64,000 nucleotides of DNA, taken from assembly GCF_000195295.1 (NCBI RefSeq), contig NC_015388.1, positions 1,240,001-1,304,000 of the forward strand. Direction: 5' to 3'. The DNA is from Desulfobacca acetoxidans DSM 11109. GTDB lineage: Bacteria; Desulfobacterota; Desulfobaccia; Desulfobaccales; Desulfobaccaceae. Below the pieces are notes generated by a model. That model was not told where the DNA came from, did no database searches, and saw only the letters and a list, made by a program, of their open reading frames with translations. Made by a program: the position numbers and the translations under genes. Positions 27,340 through 35,952 of the stretch are shown in pieces; the stretch's first letter is position 1; the number at the start of each line of letters is the position of its first letter.

Positions 27340-28007
27340 TGACCGAACCATTGATTCAAGCGCACAATCTATCGTTCACCTATCCCGGCGCTCCCAAGCC
27401 GGTTCTCCATAATTTCGACTTTCAGCTCCTGCCCGGCAAGAAGTTAGGGCTCGTCGGTCCTAATGGCAGTGGCAAGACCACTCTGTTATCTCTGATTATG
27501 GGACTGTTGCGCCCCCAGGCGGGTAGTATCTTTATCTTCGGTCAGGAAATGAAAAAAGAAAAAGATTTCATCGAGGTCCGACAAAAAGTAGGATTGCTCT
27601 TTCAAAATGCCGATGACCAGCTCTTCTGCCCCACTGTCCTGGAGGATGTGGCCTTCGGTCCTCTGAATCAGGGAAAAACCCCGGCTGAAGCCATTGAGAT
27701 TGCCCGAAATACCATGGCGAACCTGGGACTGGCTGGCTTCGAAGACCGGGTAACCTATAAACTATCGGGCGGCGAAAAGAAGCTGGTCTCTTTGGCCACC
27801 GTGCTGGCCATGCAACCTCAGGTCCTCCTTTTGGATGAACCCACTGCCGGATTGGATGAGGATACGAAGCACCGCCTTATCCACATTCTGCAAGATCTGA
27901 CCATTCCCTTCGTCATCGTCTCTCACGAGAACGATTTCTTGCATCATACGGTGAAGGAATGCTGCCATGTGCACGCCACTTTCTGTGAAATCATACCAAT
28001 AAATTAA
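27339..28007 (+). CDS. nikO: ECF transporter ATPase NikO/CbiO
   Basis: 222 aa ABC ATPase: Walker A GPNGSGKTT near 39-47, Q-loop LFQNADDQ typical of ECF ATPases, signature LSGGEKK near 144-150, Walker B VLLLDEPTAGLD near 161-172, H-loop SHE near 190. It energises nickel uptake. It is a little shorter than usual at the C-terminus. TGATG overlap with nikQ shows translational coupling. Confidence 0.93.
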   Translation: MTEPLIQAHNLSFTYPGAPKPVLHNFDFQLLPGKKLGLVGPNGSGKTTLLSLIMGLLRPQAGSIFIFGQEMKKEKDFIEVRQKVGLLFQNADDQLFCPTVLEDVAFGPLNQGKTPAEAIEIARNTMANLGLAGFEDRVTYKLSGGEKKLVSLATVLAMQPQVLLLDEPTAGLDEDTKHRLIHILQDLTIPFVIVSHENDFLHHTVKECCHVHATFCEIIPIN

Positions 28008-28017
28008 GGGGGGGAGT

Positions 28018-29055
28018 ATGAAGTGTGTGCGCTATTTTTTTATCGTAATGTTCATGTTGCTGCTGATGACGCCCAAGCCGGGGTGGGTAGCCCAAGAGGC
28101 TGCCGGATCTGCCAAAGAAACAGCGGCCTCTGCTGAAAAGGAAGCAGGGAAGGGAGAGGAAACATCAGGCCGCGGCGAAGGCTTCGAGACCAAGGCCGAG
28201 GAAACCAAAGAAGGCGAGGAATGCCCGGCCACCTTCGGTCCCATCATTACTGATACGGCGGTGCCTATAGATAAGGGCGGTTTTGCCATCCAACCTACTT
28301 TTGGCATGGGCTTCGTCGTCGATTCCTTAACCCCAAACTGGCGGAGGGAAACGGCAGGAGGAAATTTCAAATCGTTTGGCATGGAATGGAAATTTACCTA
28401 TGGCCTTTGGGATAACCTGGAGAGCTTTGTAGTCATTCCCTATACCCATAATTGGGCCGGCGATGTTAATGAGCCCGGCCCCAACGGGGAGCGATCGGCA
28501 GATTATGGAGGTCTGGGGGATATTAACCTCACGCTGAAATACCGGCTGGTGGAGGAAACGGAAAAGCGACCGACTGTAACCGCTTTGTTTGCCACGGATT
28601 TTCCCACCGGCAAGTTTAGACATCTCAATCCCGGCAATTTAGGCACGGACGAAATTGGCGGTGGCGCCTATGTCTTTACCACCGGATTGAACCTGTCAAA
28701 ATATATGCGGCCCTTTATTGTGTACGGTAATCTCTGGTACTCGGTCCAGACTGATTACAGCAGCGACGATGGCCGCCAACATCCACGGGACTGTGTAACC
28801 CTCAATCTGGCCGCCGAGTATCCCATGACCAAGAAATGGGTAGCACTGCTGGAATTCGTCAGCTGTTGGGACGGTGGTCGACTCTTCGGTCATAAATCTA
28901 ACACGCCGCCGGGCGCCCTGGTTTCCGTCGTTCCGGGCATCGAATACATGGCTACAGATAAATTTTCTCTGGCATTAGGGTTAAATATTGACATGGTGGG
29001 CAAGAACACCGACGCCACTATTACGCCCTTGTTATCCATGGTTTATGCTTTTTGA
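28018..29055 (+). CDS. Outer-membrane beta-barrel protein, putative metal-permeation channel
   Basis: 345 aa. Signal peptide, then an Ala/Glu/Lys-rich low-complexity stretch (about residues 25-65), then alternating amphipathic beta strands and a C-terminal phenylalanine (SMVYAF) as needed for Bam recognition. It resembles the 'MetA-pathway' outer-membrane family. The position 10 bases after nikO suggests passage of nickel or a nickel chelate through the outer membrane; that role is inferred from context. Confidence 0.75.
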   Translation: MKCVRYFFIVMFMLLLMTPKPGWVAQEAAGSAKETAASAEKEAGKGEETSGRGEGFETKAEETKEGEECPATFGPIITDTAVPIDKGGFAIQPTFGMGFVVDSLTPNWRRETAGGNFKSFGMEWKFTYGLWDNLESFVVIPYTHNWAGDVNEPGPNGERSADYGGLGDINLTLKYRLVEETEKRPTVTALFATDFPTGKFRHLNPGNLGTDEIGGGAYVFTTGLNLSKYMRPFIVYGNLWYSVQTDYSSDDGRQHPRDCVTLNLAAEYPMTKKWVALLEFVSCWDGGRLFGHKSNTPPGALVSVVPGIEYMATDKFSLALGLNIDMVGKNTDATITPLLSMVYAF

Positions 29056-29243
29056 TGCCCTCTGAAAATGAAGATTCCCGTGGAGTTAACTGCTTGTCCA
29101 AAAAGGCGTTATGAAAGCGCTTGCCGGGAGTTTATAGAATCACGTAAGATAGTATTTTATTAGGGTCTGGATTTCTCGTTTTTCCCAAGACAGGATTTCC
29201 GATAATCCCTATAACATAAAATCTCCAATGAAGGGAGAACAAT

Positions 29244-29708
29244 ATGAAACGTTGGCATTTGATCAGCTTAGGTGTGGGAATGGCAGTCTTTGTAGGATGT
29301 ACTTGCATCTCTTCGGCATACGCCCAGGGTCGGGGACAGGGATTCCGCCCCTGCCCTTATGCCCCGTATCAATGCCCCGTCACGGGCGTCTGCAAGCCTA
29401 TGACCGTCACCGGGACGGTGAGCCGGGTTTTTACCGAAACCCTGGATGATAAAGCATATCCCGGCATGGCTATCAAGGTTGATTCCAAGGATAAGGGCCA
29501 GATACATGTCCATCTGGGTCCGGTGTGGTACCTGGAACGGCAGGAATTTGACCTGAGCCCGGGTCAGGAGGTTACAGTACAGGGCATCTGTGTCGATGAG
29601 GCGGGGAAAACCAGACTAGTTGCTGCCAGGGTGGCGACGGGCGATAATGTCCTGTTGCTGCGCGACCTGGAAGGTCGCCCTATGTGGGAAGCCTGGCGGA
29701 AACGGTAA
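29244..29708 (+). CDS. Secreted OB-like protein of unknown function
   Basis: 154 aa. Signal peptide cleaved near YAQG, then a short Cys-containing segment (CPYAPYQCPVTGVCKP) and a beta-rich domain with VTGTVSRV and HVHLGPVWYLE, like small periplasmic OB-fold proteins. AAGGGAG precedes the ATG. It sits between the outer-membrane protein and nikK in the nickel locus, so a metal-related role is plausible but unproven. Confidence 0.65.
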   Translation: MKRWHLISLGVGMAVFVGCTCISSAYAQGRGQGFRPCPYAPYQCPVTGVCKPMTVTGTVSRVFTETLDDKAYPGMAIKVDSKDKGQIHVHLGPVWYLERQEFDLSPGQEVTVQGICVDEAGKTRLVAARVATGDNVLLLRDLEGRPMWEAWRKR

Positions 29709-29819
29709 CCGAATGACATCTTCTGTGTATGGCAACGGCAGCTCAAGTCTTTTCTTTGTGTCTTTATTGTCAGGCGGGTATGAGCTCATAGTGTCCATTT
29801 GAACCTTATTTGATGTCCG

Positions 29820-29857
29820 CTCTTTAACCGCGGCGGCCTGCCGCCGCGGTTAAAGAG
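29820..29857. repeat. Perfect 17-bp inverted repeat before nikK
   Basis: CTCTTTAACCGCGGCGG and its exact reverse complement are separated by CCTG. The hairpin ends 20 bases before the nikK ATG and just ahead of its AGGAGG site. No T-run follows, so it is more likely an mRNA-stability, processing or operator element than a terminator. Confidence 0.7.
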
Positions 29858-29877
29858 TTTCCTGAAAGGAGGAAATA

Positions 29878-30654
29878 ATGCACATTCTGTTAAAAACCCT
29901 GCTGAGCACATGTCTTATCCTGGGTTTCAGTTCGGCCGCCCAGGCCCATTTCGGTATGATCATGCCTGATAAAGCCATGGTGATGCAGGGGGACAACCCC
30001 AATCTGGAACTGACCCTGGCCTTCTGCCATCCCTTTGAGCAGAATGGTATGGATCTGGCCAAACCCAAAGCCTTTGGCGTCAAGTCCGGGAAAGAGAAAA
30101 CCGATCTCCTCGGCACACTTCAAGAGATCAAGGTGATGGGCAAAGAGGCCTGGAAGGCTTCCTACACTTTGAAGAAACCCGGCGTCTACACCTTTTATTT
30201 TGATCCTCAACCGTATTGGGAACCGGCTGAAGATAAGTTCATCATCCACCAGACCAAGACATATGTCGCCGCTTTCGGAGAAGAAGAGAACTGGGACCAG
30301 GAAATAGGCCTCAAGGCCGAAATAATCCCTCTGACCCGGCCCTTTGGCCTCTATGCTGGCAATGTCTTTCAGGGTATGGTCAAATTTAAAGGTAAACCCG
30401 CGGCCAACGCCGATGTGGAAGTGGAATTTTGGAATGCCGATAAGAAAGTGACTGCGCCCAATGACTATTTCTTTACCCAGGTGGTGAAAACCGACAAGAA
30501 CGGCGTTTTTACCTTTGCCGTGCCCAAGGCGGGTTGGTGGGCCTTTTCCGCCTTAAATGAAGAAAAAAATGCCATAGTCCACGAGGGGAAGAAGAAAGAC
30601 GCGGAATACGGCGCCGTCCTCTGGGCCCAGTTTACCGACTGGCCAACGAAATAG
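29878..30654 (+). CDS. nikK: NikK-like periplasmic protein (DUF4198)
   Basis: 258 aa. The signal peptide ends AAQA, giving a mature N-terminus His-Phe-Gly, typical of DUF4198 proteins that begin with histidine and are linked to nickel ECF transporters. Two beta-rich halves follow; the second (about 150-235) is carboxypeptidase-regulatory-like. It probably captures Ni2+ for NikMLQO. An AGGAGG site precedes the ATG. Confidence 0.85.
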   Translation: MHILLKTLLSTCLILGFSSAAQAHFGMIMPDKAMVMQGDNPNLELTLAFCHPFEQNGMDLAKPKAFGVKSGKEKTDLLGTLQEIKVMGKEAWKASYTLKKPGVYTFYFDPQPYWEPAEDKFIIHQTKTYVAAFGEEENWDQEIGLKAEIIPLTRPFGLYAGNVFQGMVKFKGKPAANADVEVEFWNADKKVTAPNDYFFTQVVKTDKNGVFTFAVPKAGWWAFSALNEEKNAIVHEGKKKDAEYGAVLWAQFTDWPTK

Positions 30655-30886
30655 AGGAGGCATGCAATCTCACCCTGACCCTTTGGCTGACCAGTGGGAT
30701 AGCGGCAAACAGGAAAAACTTCCGATAAGTTGGAGTATAATGGGGCGTTTTCCTGGAGATGCAGTCTACTAAATACCCAGAAATTGGAAGAGTAAGGGTC
30801 ATCGATGAGATCAGGGGAAAAAGAGAAGCATGTCCATGAAAGTGAAGAATAGCGATCGCTCCTCCCCTTTATACCACCATGCCGCA

Positions 30887-31918
30887 CTATGAGGTGATGC
30901 ATTTGATGGCGGCCAACACCTCATCGGGAGTAATATCCGTTAAGCAGATATTGGCCGAGCAGCGAATTTCCGGTCCTGAGGTGCACGGGGAGCAGGATTT
31001 CTTTGAGGTAAGACAGCTGCATTGATCTCCTAAAGGGGTCCAAATCTCAGGATCGGAGGGACCAAAAAGGGCAATAACCTTGGGCCGATTGAGAGCCGCG
31101 GCCAGGTGGGTGACGCCGCTGTCGTTGCCGATATAGAGCTGACAGAGGGACAGGCGTGCGGCCAGGGTGGAGAGAGGCAGATTGTCCCAGACATGGAGAT
31201 CATGGTCCGAAAAGATGGTTCGTAGCTTCTCCGCCAGGCCGGTTTCCGCCGGGCCGACCACCCAGCATATCCGGGCTTGGTACTGTTCCGTCAGCAAGTG
31301 GGCCAACCTGGCGAAATGTTCCCAGGGCCAGTTCTTCAGCGGGTGACCGCTGCCGGGCGCCAGTACTGTGAGAGGTCCTTGCAGGTGCTGATAGGCGCGC
31401 CGCCAGAGGTGAGCCTTTTGCAGTTCTGAGGCGTCCATGGCAAGCTGAAAAGGTGCGGGGTACCTTTGAATGCCATAGCGCTGCAAGGTCTCGGTCTGGA
31501 CTGAGGAAACTGGCATTCTGCAGGCTACCGGGAAGCTGGGCAGCCAGAGCAGGGGAGCCGGACCTGCCTGGCGGCAACGGTTGAGGAATTCTGGCGAGCG
31601 TTGTGGGGTAAACACCAGGGCCAGATCAAATTCCGCCAGCCCGGCCCGCAGCTTCGGGTCGATGGGGCCGCCAGCCTGAAAAAGATCAAGCCAGATTGCT
31701 CGCTGGGCGTCCCAAATCTGTTCTACCGGCAGGGTTGGGACCAGGAGGCTCATCCGGTTCGGTTTTCCCACCAGGGTAAATCGGGCTGCTGGATAGTGCG
31801 CCGCCACGGTCTGCAACGCCGGACCGGCTAATATGATGTCACCGACCGCTCCGCGGTGCCAGACGAAAATCCGATTGGCTTGAGCCGGTATCCGGATATC
31901 GGCTGCAGGGCCCACCAT
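30887..31918 (-). CDS. Glycosyltransferase family 9 (heptosyltransferase-like)
   Basis: 343 aa, two Rossmann domains. Signatures: HRGAVGDIILAGPAL near the start, LAPGSGHPLKNWPWEHFARL in the middle, and IGNDSGVTHLAAALNRPKVIALFGPSDP for nucleotide-sugar binding. It transfers heptose (or a related sugar) in lipopolysaccharide core assembly at the inner membrane. The chosen start is the ATG at 31918; a TTG 27 bases upstream is in frame. It has no partner LPS genes beside it. Confidence 0.88.
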   Translation of the reverse strand: MVGPAADIRIPAQANRIFVWHRGAVGDIILAGPALQTVAAHYPAARFTLVGKPNRMSLLVPTLPVEQIWDAQRAIWLDLFQAGGPIDPKLRAGLAEFDLALVFTPQRSPEFLNRCRQAGPAPLLWLPSFPVACRMPVSSVQTETLQRYGIQRYPAPFQLAMDASELQKAHLWRRAYQHLQGPLTVLAPGSGHPLKNWPWEHFARLAHLLTEQYQARICWVVGPAETGLAEKLRTIFSDHDLHVWDNLPLSTLAARLSLCQLYIGNDSGVTHLAAALNRPKVIALFGPSDPEIWTPLGDQCSCLTSKKSCSPCTSGPEIRCSANICLTDITPDEVLAAIKCITS

Positions 31919-32022
31919 AGGATCGCGTCCCTTCCTCTGATCCAAATACTATTCCAGTCCTCTTTTTTTGTCTATAGGTCACTGTTTTTATTCAATAATA
32001 AATATTGTCCATCATATTTCGG

Positions 32023-32079
32023 TTGTTGATTGCCCCCGATGGTAGTATAAACTAAATATCTCGGTCAGACGAGATTTAG
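32023..32079 (+). promoter_or_regulatory. Promoter and leader hairpin of the Fwd/Hdr-like operon
   Basis: TTGTTG, 17 bases, TATAAA (32023-32051), then a hairpin CTAAA-TCTCG/CGAGA-TTTAG at 32052-32079 overlapping the predicted start site. The hairpin could be an operator or a 5'-stabilising stem. About 170 bases of unexplained leader follow. Confidence 0.45.
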
Positions 32080-32252
32080 GCAAAAGGCCATTCATGGTTA
32101 ACCCGATGATTCAGAAGAATCTCAGTTTGAAAATTGGCCTAACGCCTGTGCCTGTCTCAGCCTGGCCAACAGGAGAAAAGCAGATTTTTGCCAGAGCGTT
32201 AGATTTTAACTGCGTCTAGCGAAGGTTCCATCCGGGAAATCAACGGCAAGGG

Positions 32253-33596
32253 GTGGGGCAGAGCGCACAACTCTGCATGGCCGTGAAAAGTTTGTTTCCG
32301 GATGGGAACAGGTGTAAAAATTCTTTGGAAGCGAGAATCGAATCCGCCATCTGTCCCGGTTGCGCCTGCCTCTGCGATGACATCGATGTTACCGTGGTGG
32401 ACAACCGTATCTCTCTGGCCGATAATATCTGTCTCTGGGGGGCCAGTAAGATGTTCTCCCACCAGAGATTCCATCCCAAAAAAGAACGCCGCCGACTGCA
32501 ACAGCCCCAAATAAAACACCGAGGTCGCTGGGAAACGGTCGTTTACGAAGACGCCGTCAACCGGGCGGCCGAAATTTTATCTCAAGCCCGCAAACCCGTT
32601 ATCTACGGATTGACCAATTCAGGCTGCTGGGCTCAGGAAGCAGCCCTAACTTTGGCCCGCCGCGCTCGAGCCCGGTTGGAACCGGCCGACCTGGATTTCA
32701 AAGCTCCATATTATCAGAGTCTCATGAAATATGGTCTGCGTTGGGCCCCCCTGGAGATGATCCGGGATGAAGCTGATACTTTTCTTTTCTGGGGGGCAAA
32801 TCCTCTCCATTCCTGCCCTCGTCATGTAGTGCGGTATTCCGTTTTTTCCCGAGGGAGATTCACCGAACGCGGCATCGAAGAGCGTCGCACTGCCGCAGTG
32901 GATCTGCACCGCACGGAGCTGGCAGAGTTTGTAAATATATTCGTTCAGATCGAACCCGGCCAAGAACTTGCCCTCCTGGAAGGTGTGCGGCGTACGGTAT
33001 CAGGGCAGAAGCCAACCCGACCGGTGCGCGGTGTTCGCCGATTGGCCAATCTTCTCCAAGAGGCCTCTTATGGGGTCATCTTTTTTGGCCGGGGGGTGAG
33101 CTATGGTCCGACTGAGGAGCTTTTGGACGGGCTGGCGGCCCTGACAGTTGAGCTGAACCAGAAGGCGCCGGCTATTCTCTTCCCATTATCGGCCGATTTT
33201 AATTCCGTGGGTTTATATCACCTGCTGCTGAGAGAATTGGGCTCTCCCCTGGCTCCGGATTTTAGTGGAGATACGGGTTGTTCCTTTTGTGCGGAACCGG
33301 TACGTCTGCAGGATCGAGACGCCTTGGTGGTCTGTGGCGCTGATCTCTTTTGGTTTTTAACACTCGAACAGATAAGTGATTTAAAGCGGCGGCGGACCCC
33401 GGTCGTGGTCCTGAGCCCTTTTGCCAACCGTTCCGCGGGGCATGCCGACGTGGTCCTGCCAGTAGCCCTGGCCGGAGTGGAGGTGCCTGAAATTGCTTAT
33501 CGCATGGATGGATTGCCCCTGTGTCTGCCCCAATTAGTCTCCTCTTCCCTGCCCGCCGACTCTCAGGTGTTGCAGGATCTGGCCAAGGCCCTCTGA
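32253..33596 (+). CDS. FwdB/FmdB-like formylmethanofuran dehydrogenase subunit B
   Basis: 447 aa from the GTG at 32253 (the ATG at 32277 is possible; neither has a convincing ribosome site). The [4Fe-4S] motif C34-x2-C37-x3-C41 with C60 (CPGCACLCDD) and the metal-ligand cysteine context YGLTNSGCWAQ are the hallmarks of FwdB, the Mo/W-pterin subunit that reduces CO2 to formate. Full length for the family. The pterin-binding subunit FwdD is not encoded nearby. First gene of a six-gene run with Fe-S and Hdr-like partners; works in the cytoplasm. Confidence 0.88.
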   Translation: MGQSAQLCMAVKSLFPDGNRCKNSLEARIESAICPGCACLCDDIDVTVVDNRISLADNICLWGASKMFSHQRFHPKKERRRLQQPQIKHRGRWETVVYEDAVNRAAEILSQARKPVIYGLTNSGCWAQEAALTLARRARARLEPADLDFKAPYYQSLMKYGLRWAPLEMIRDEADTFLFWGANPLHSCPRHVVRYSVFSRGRFTERGIEERRTAAVDLHRTELAEFVNIFVQIEPGQELALLEGVRRTVSGQKPTRPVRGVRRLANLLQEASYGVIFFGRGVSYGPTEELLDGLAALTVELNQKAPAILFPLSADFNSVGLYHLLLRELGSPLAPDFSGDTGCSFCAEPVRLQDRDALVVCGADLFWFLTLEQISDLKRRRTPVVVLSPFANRSAGHADVVLPVALAGVEVPEIAYRMDGLPLCLPQLVSSSLPADSQVLQDLAKAL

Positions 33597-33614
33597 AACA
33601 ATAGGAGACGGGTT

Positions 33615-34988
33615 ATGCGTTTAGTCATTCGGGGGGGGAAGGTTTTTGATCCAGGCTCCGGTTGGGACGGGGAGGAGCAAGACCTCTTCATTCAAGATGA
33701 CCGCATTGTGGCTCAATTAGACGATTGGGACCAGGTCATTGCGGCCCAGGGCCTGGCGGTGACACCGGCAGCCATAGATCTGCGTTCTCCGGCTGCCGGC
33801 TATGGGCAAAATTACCTCCGTTTGTGGGGTTGCCTGCCGACCCCGCAAGAGTTGGGGGAGACCTACGCCCTCCAAGGTTATACTCATATACATGAACCTT
33901 TTTTAACCCTGGCAACTGCCAATTATGTTCATCGGGAGCTGGCCGCTATTCCCATTGTAGACACTTCGGCTTCGTTCCTGCTCAATCTGCGTGAGATGGA
34001 TATTTGGTTCAAGGCGGCGGACAAACTGCCGGAGGTCATCGCCGCCGGCGCCTATCTGGTGGAACATACCCGGACGCTGAATCTGCGTGTAGTGGAGCCA
34101 TTTATTCGCTATCGCCAGGACTTTTATATTCATCGCACCCTGTCCACCGAGGCAGTTTTAGCGGTGTTGGTTGAACTGGCGGATTCACTGGACAGTCGCA
34201 TTATTCTGGAGACGACTCCGGAACTGCTTCTTCTGAGCCCCGCTCCGCAAAAGTTTCATCTGGCGGCATTGGGACCGGCCTTGGTGAACGACGAGGTGAT
34301 GGATCGAGCCTCTCAATTGTTGGAGGCTGGTATGAGTGCCGATATGGGTCTTCTTCCTCCGGTGCGGCAGCCAGATTCCTCGAAATTGCCGGTGAAGATT
34401 GATCTGGGCTGGTTTCAACCTTTCCATCTTACTGCTTGCCCGGAGCCGGATGCTGGCCGTCGCATCCTTCAGGTCGCCTTAGCCGGCCGAAGGGATAATC
34501 TGGCATTTTCGGCGGCGAGCTTGCTGCACACCCCGGTGGCGAGTCTTCCCCTTTTAGTCTCCTGGCTGACAGAACCGACCGTTCGGCAACGGGATTGGGG
34601 TGAGGTTTTGCCGGAGCAGGCGTATTCCTTTCAGGATTGGCTCTGGTCCACCCGAACCCTGCCGGCTAAGCATCTGGGACTTGCCGATCGGGGCCACCTC
34701 CGTCCGGGTGCCAGAGCGGATGTGGCCATGTATGACCTTCCCCCCGATGGGAACCCGGCGCCCTGGCAGGAAAACTCGGTCCGCTGCCGTGTGCTCTTGA
34801 AGGCCGGGGAAATTGTAGTCAACAATTACCAGCTCGTTGCCCCCCAGGTTGGCAAAGCTACTTTCTATCGCGGCACCGGTGGGAAGACAAATCAATTGGT
34901 TGCTGACATCTGTCAGTACCGGAGCTTCCGCCCGGAAAACCTTTGGGTGCAACCACATCTGGGTGTTCATTGGCAACAGGTGGCCTGA
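33615..34988 (+). CDS. FwdA-like amidohydrolase-fold protein lacking metal ligands
   Basis: 457 aa. Start (RGGKVFDPGSG), the LQGYTHIHEP stretch and the end (LGLADRGHLRPGARADVAMYDL, VLKAGEIVVNN) align with FwdA/FhcA, which condenses formate with methanofuran at a dinuclear zinc site. The zinc motif HxH is replaced (DLRSPAAG), and the family's later His and Asp ligands are also not found. It is about 100 residues shorter than archaeal FwdA. By inference it is a structural or tunnel-forming subunit rather than an enzyme. It follows fwdB by 18 bases, and its stop overlaps the next start. Confidence 0.82.
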   Translation: MRLVIRGGKVFDPGSGWDGEEQDLFIQDDRIVAQLDDWDQVIAAQGLAVTPAAIDLRSPAAGYGQNYLRLWGCLPTPQELGETYALQGYTHIHEPFLTLATANYVHRELAAIPIVDTSASFLLNLREMDIWFKAADKLPEVIAAGAYLVEHTRTLNLRVVEPFIRYRQDFYIHRTLSTEAVLAVLVELADSLDSRIILETTPELLLLSPAPQKFHLAALGPALVNDEVMDRASQLLEAGMSADMGLLPPVRQPDSSKLPVKIDLGWFQPFHLTACPEPDAGRRILQVALAGRRDNLAFSAASLLHTPVASLPLLVSWLTEPTVRQRDWGEVLPEQAYSFQDWLWSTRTLPAKHLGLADRGHLRPGARADVAMYDLPPDGNPAPWQENSVRCRVLLKAGEIVVNNYQLVAPQVGKATFYRGTGGKTNQLVADICQYRSFRPENLWVQPHLGVHWQQVA

Positions 34989-35443
34989 TGCCCACTCTGG
35001 AGGAAGTCAAAGAATTTTTGCCAAACCTCGATTGCGGCCAGTGTGGTCTCACCTGTGCTGAATTTGCCGGTTTTTTGCTAACTTTCGAACTGGCGCCGGA
35101 AGACTGCCCGGTACTCCATGAACCCGATTACGCCGGTTTTATTGAGGCCCTGCACGAACTGTTAGGCCAGCCGGCGGCCGAGCCGGCTCGAGGCATGCAA
35201 ATCGATTCCGAGAAATGCATCGGCTGCGGCATTTGTGTGGCTACCTGCGAGTATCACATGGGTAATTGTACAGAAGCCAGGTTGGGGAAAGGTCCACGGT
35301 CTTCAGAGATGATCATCTTTCATATTGTCAATGGCAGTGCCGTTGTGGTTCATCAGGAACGGTGCGTCCGTTTGGTGCAGGCTGCGGAGCAATGCAGCAA
35401 GTGCGCCGAACATTGTCCCACGAAAGCCATTATGCTCTTCTAA
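34988..35443 (+). CDS. Three-cluster Fe-S protein
   Basis: 151 aa. Residues 11-41 form a CxxC-x3-C-x16-C module (C16, C19, C23, C40) like the Fe-S domain of CODH/ACS and RnfB proteins. Then come ferredoxin-like clusters: C77, C80, C83, C87 and the set C126, C136, C139, C143. It is an electron carrier between the Fwd-like and Hdr-like subunits by position. The ATG overlaps the FwdA-like stop (TGATG). Confidence 0.85.
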   Translation: MPTLEEVKEFLPNLDCGQCGLTCAEFAGFLLTFELAPEDCPVLHEPDYAGFIEALHELLGQPAAEPARGMQIDSEKCIGCGICVATCEYHMGNCTEARLGKGPRSSEMIIFHIVNGSAVVVHQERCVRLVQAAEQCSKCAEHCPTKAIMLF

Positions 35444-35445
35444 CC

Positions 35446-35928
35446 ATGGAAAAATTGCACATTCAAGACTTAGACCCGCGTTTTCCCGATGAATTGGCCC
35501 AAGAACCAGGGTGTCAACATCTGCGACGCTGTTTTTCCTGCGGCATTTGTACTGCCACCTGTCCGGTGAGTGTCATTGAGCCGAGCTTCAGCCCGAGTCG
35601 TATCCTGAGGCAGATTTTGTGTGGGATGCGGACGGAATTGTTGGCTTCGCCAGCTTTGTGGTATTGTCTGAGCTGTGCCCGTTGTTCTTTCCAGTGTCCC
35701 CAGGACGTCAGATTTCTGGATATTATCCAGGGCCTGCGCCACCTGGCGGTGCGGGAAGGCGCGGTTAATTCCGAACTGCCGGAGCGTCTGCGCCAGGGAG
35801 AGGTCCTGTTGCAGGAAATGCGGCGGCGGCTCATTGCCCGGCTCATGGCGCATCCGGTCCAGGAAGAAGACCTGGCCTCCCTGCTGGCTGATGTCGTTAA
35901 AGACCTGAAAACGGTGGAACAGGCTTGA
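35446..35928 (+). CDS. HdrC-like Fe-S protein
   Basis: 160 aa with two [4Fe-4S] motifs, C29-x2-C32-x2-C35-x3-C39 and C74-x2-C77-x2-C80-x3-C84, in the spacing of heterodisulfide reductase subunit C, then a helical tail. It relays electrons from HdrA to a partner. No hdrB gene follows, so the acceptor is not the usual heterodisulfide site. It starts 2 bases after the preceding stop codon. Confidence 0.88.
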   Translation: MEKLHIQDLDPRFPDELAQEPGCQHLRRCFSCGICTATCPVSVIEPSFSPSRILRQILCGMRTELLASPALWYCLSCARCSFQCPQDVRFLDIIQGLRHLAVREGAVNSELPERLRQGEVLLQEMRRRLIARLMAHPVQEEDLASLLADVVKDLKTVEQA

Positions 35929-35952
35929 TATTTGGTGGAATGCGGTTGCGGT

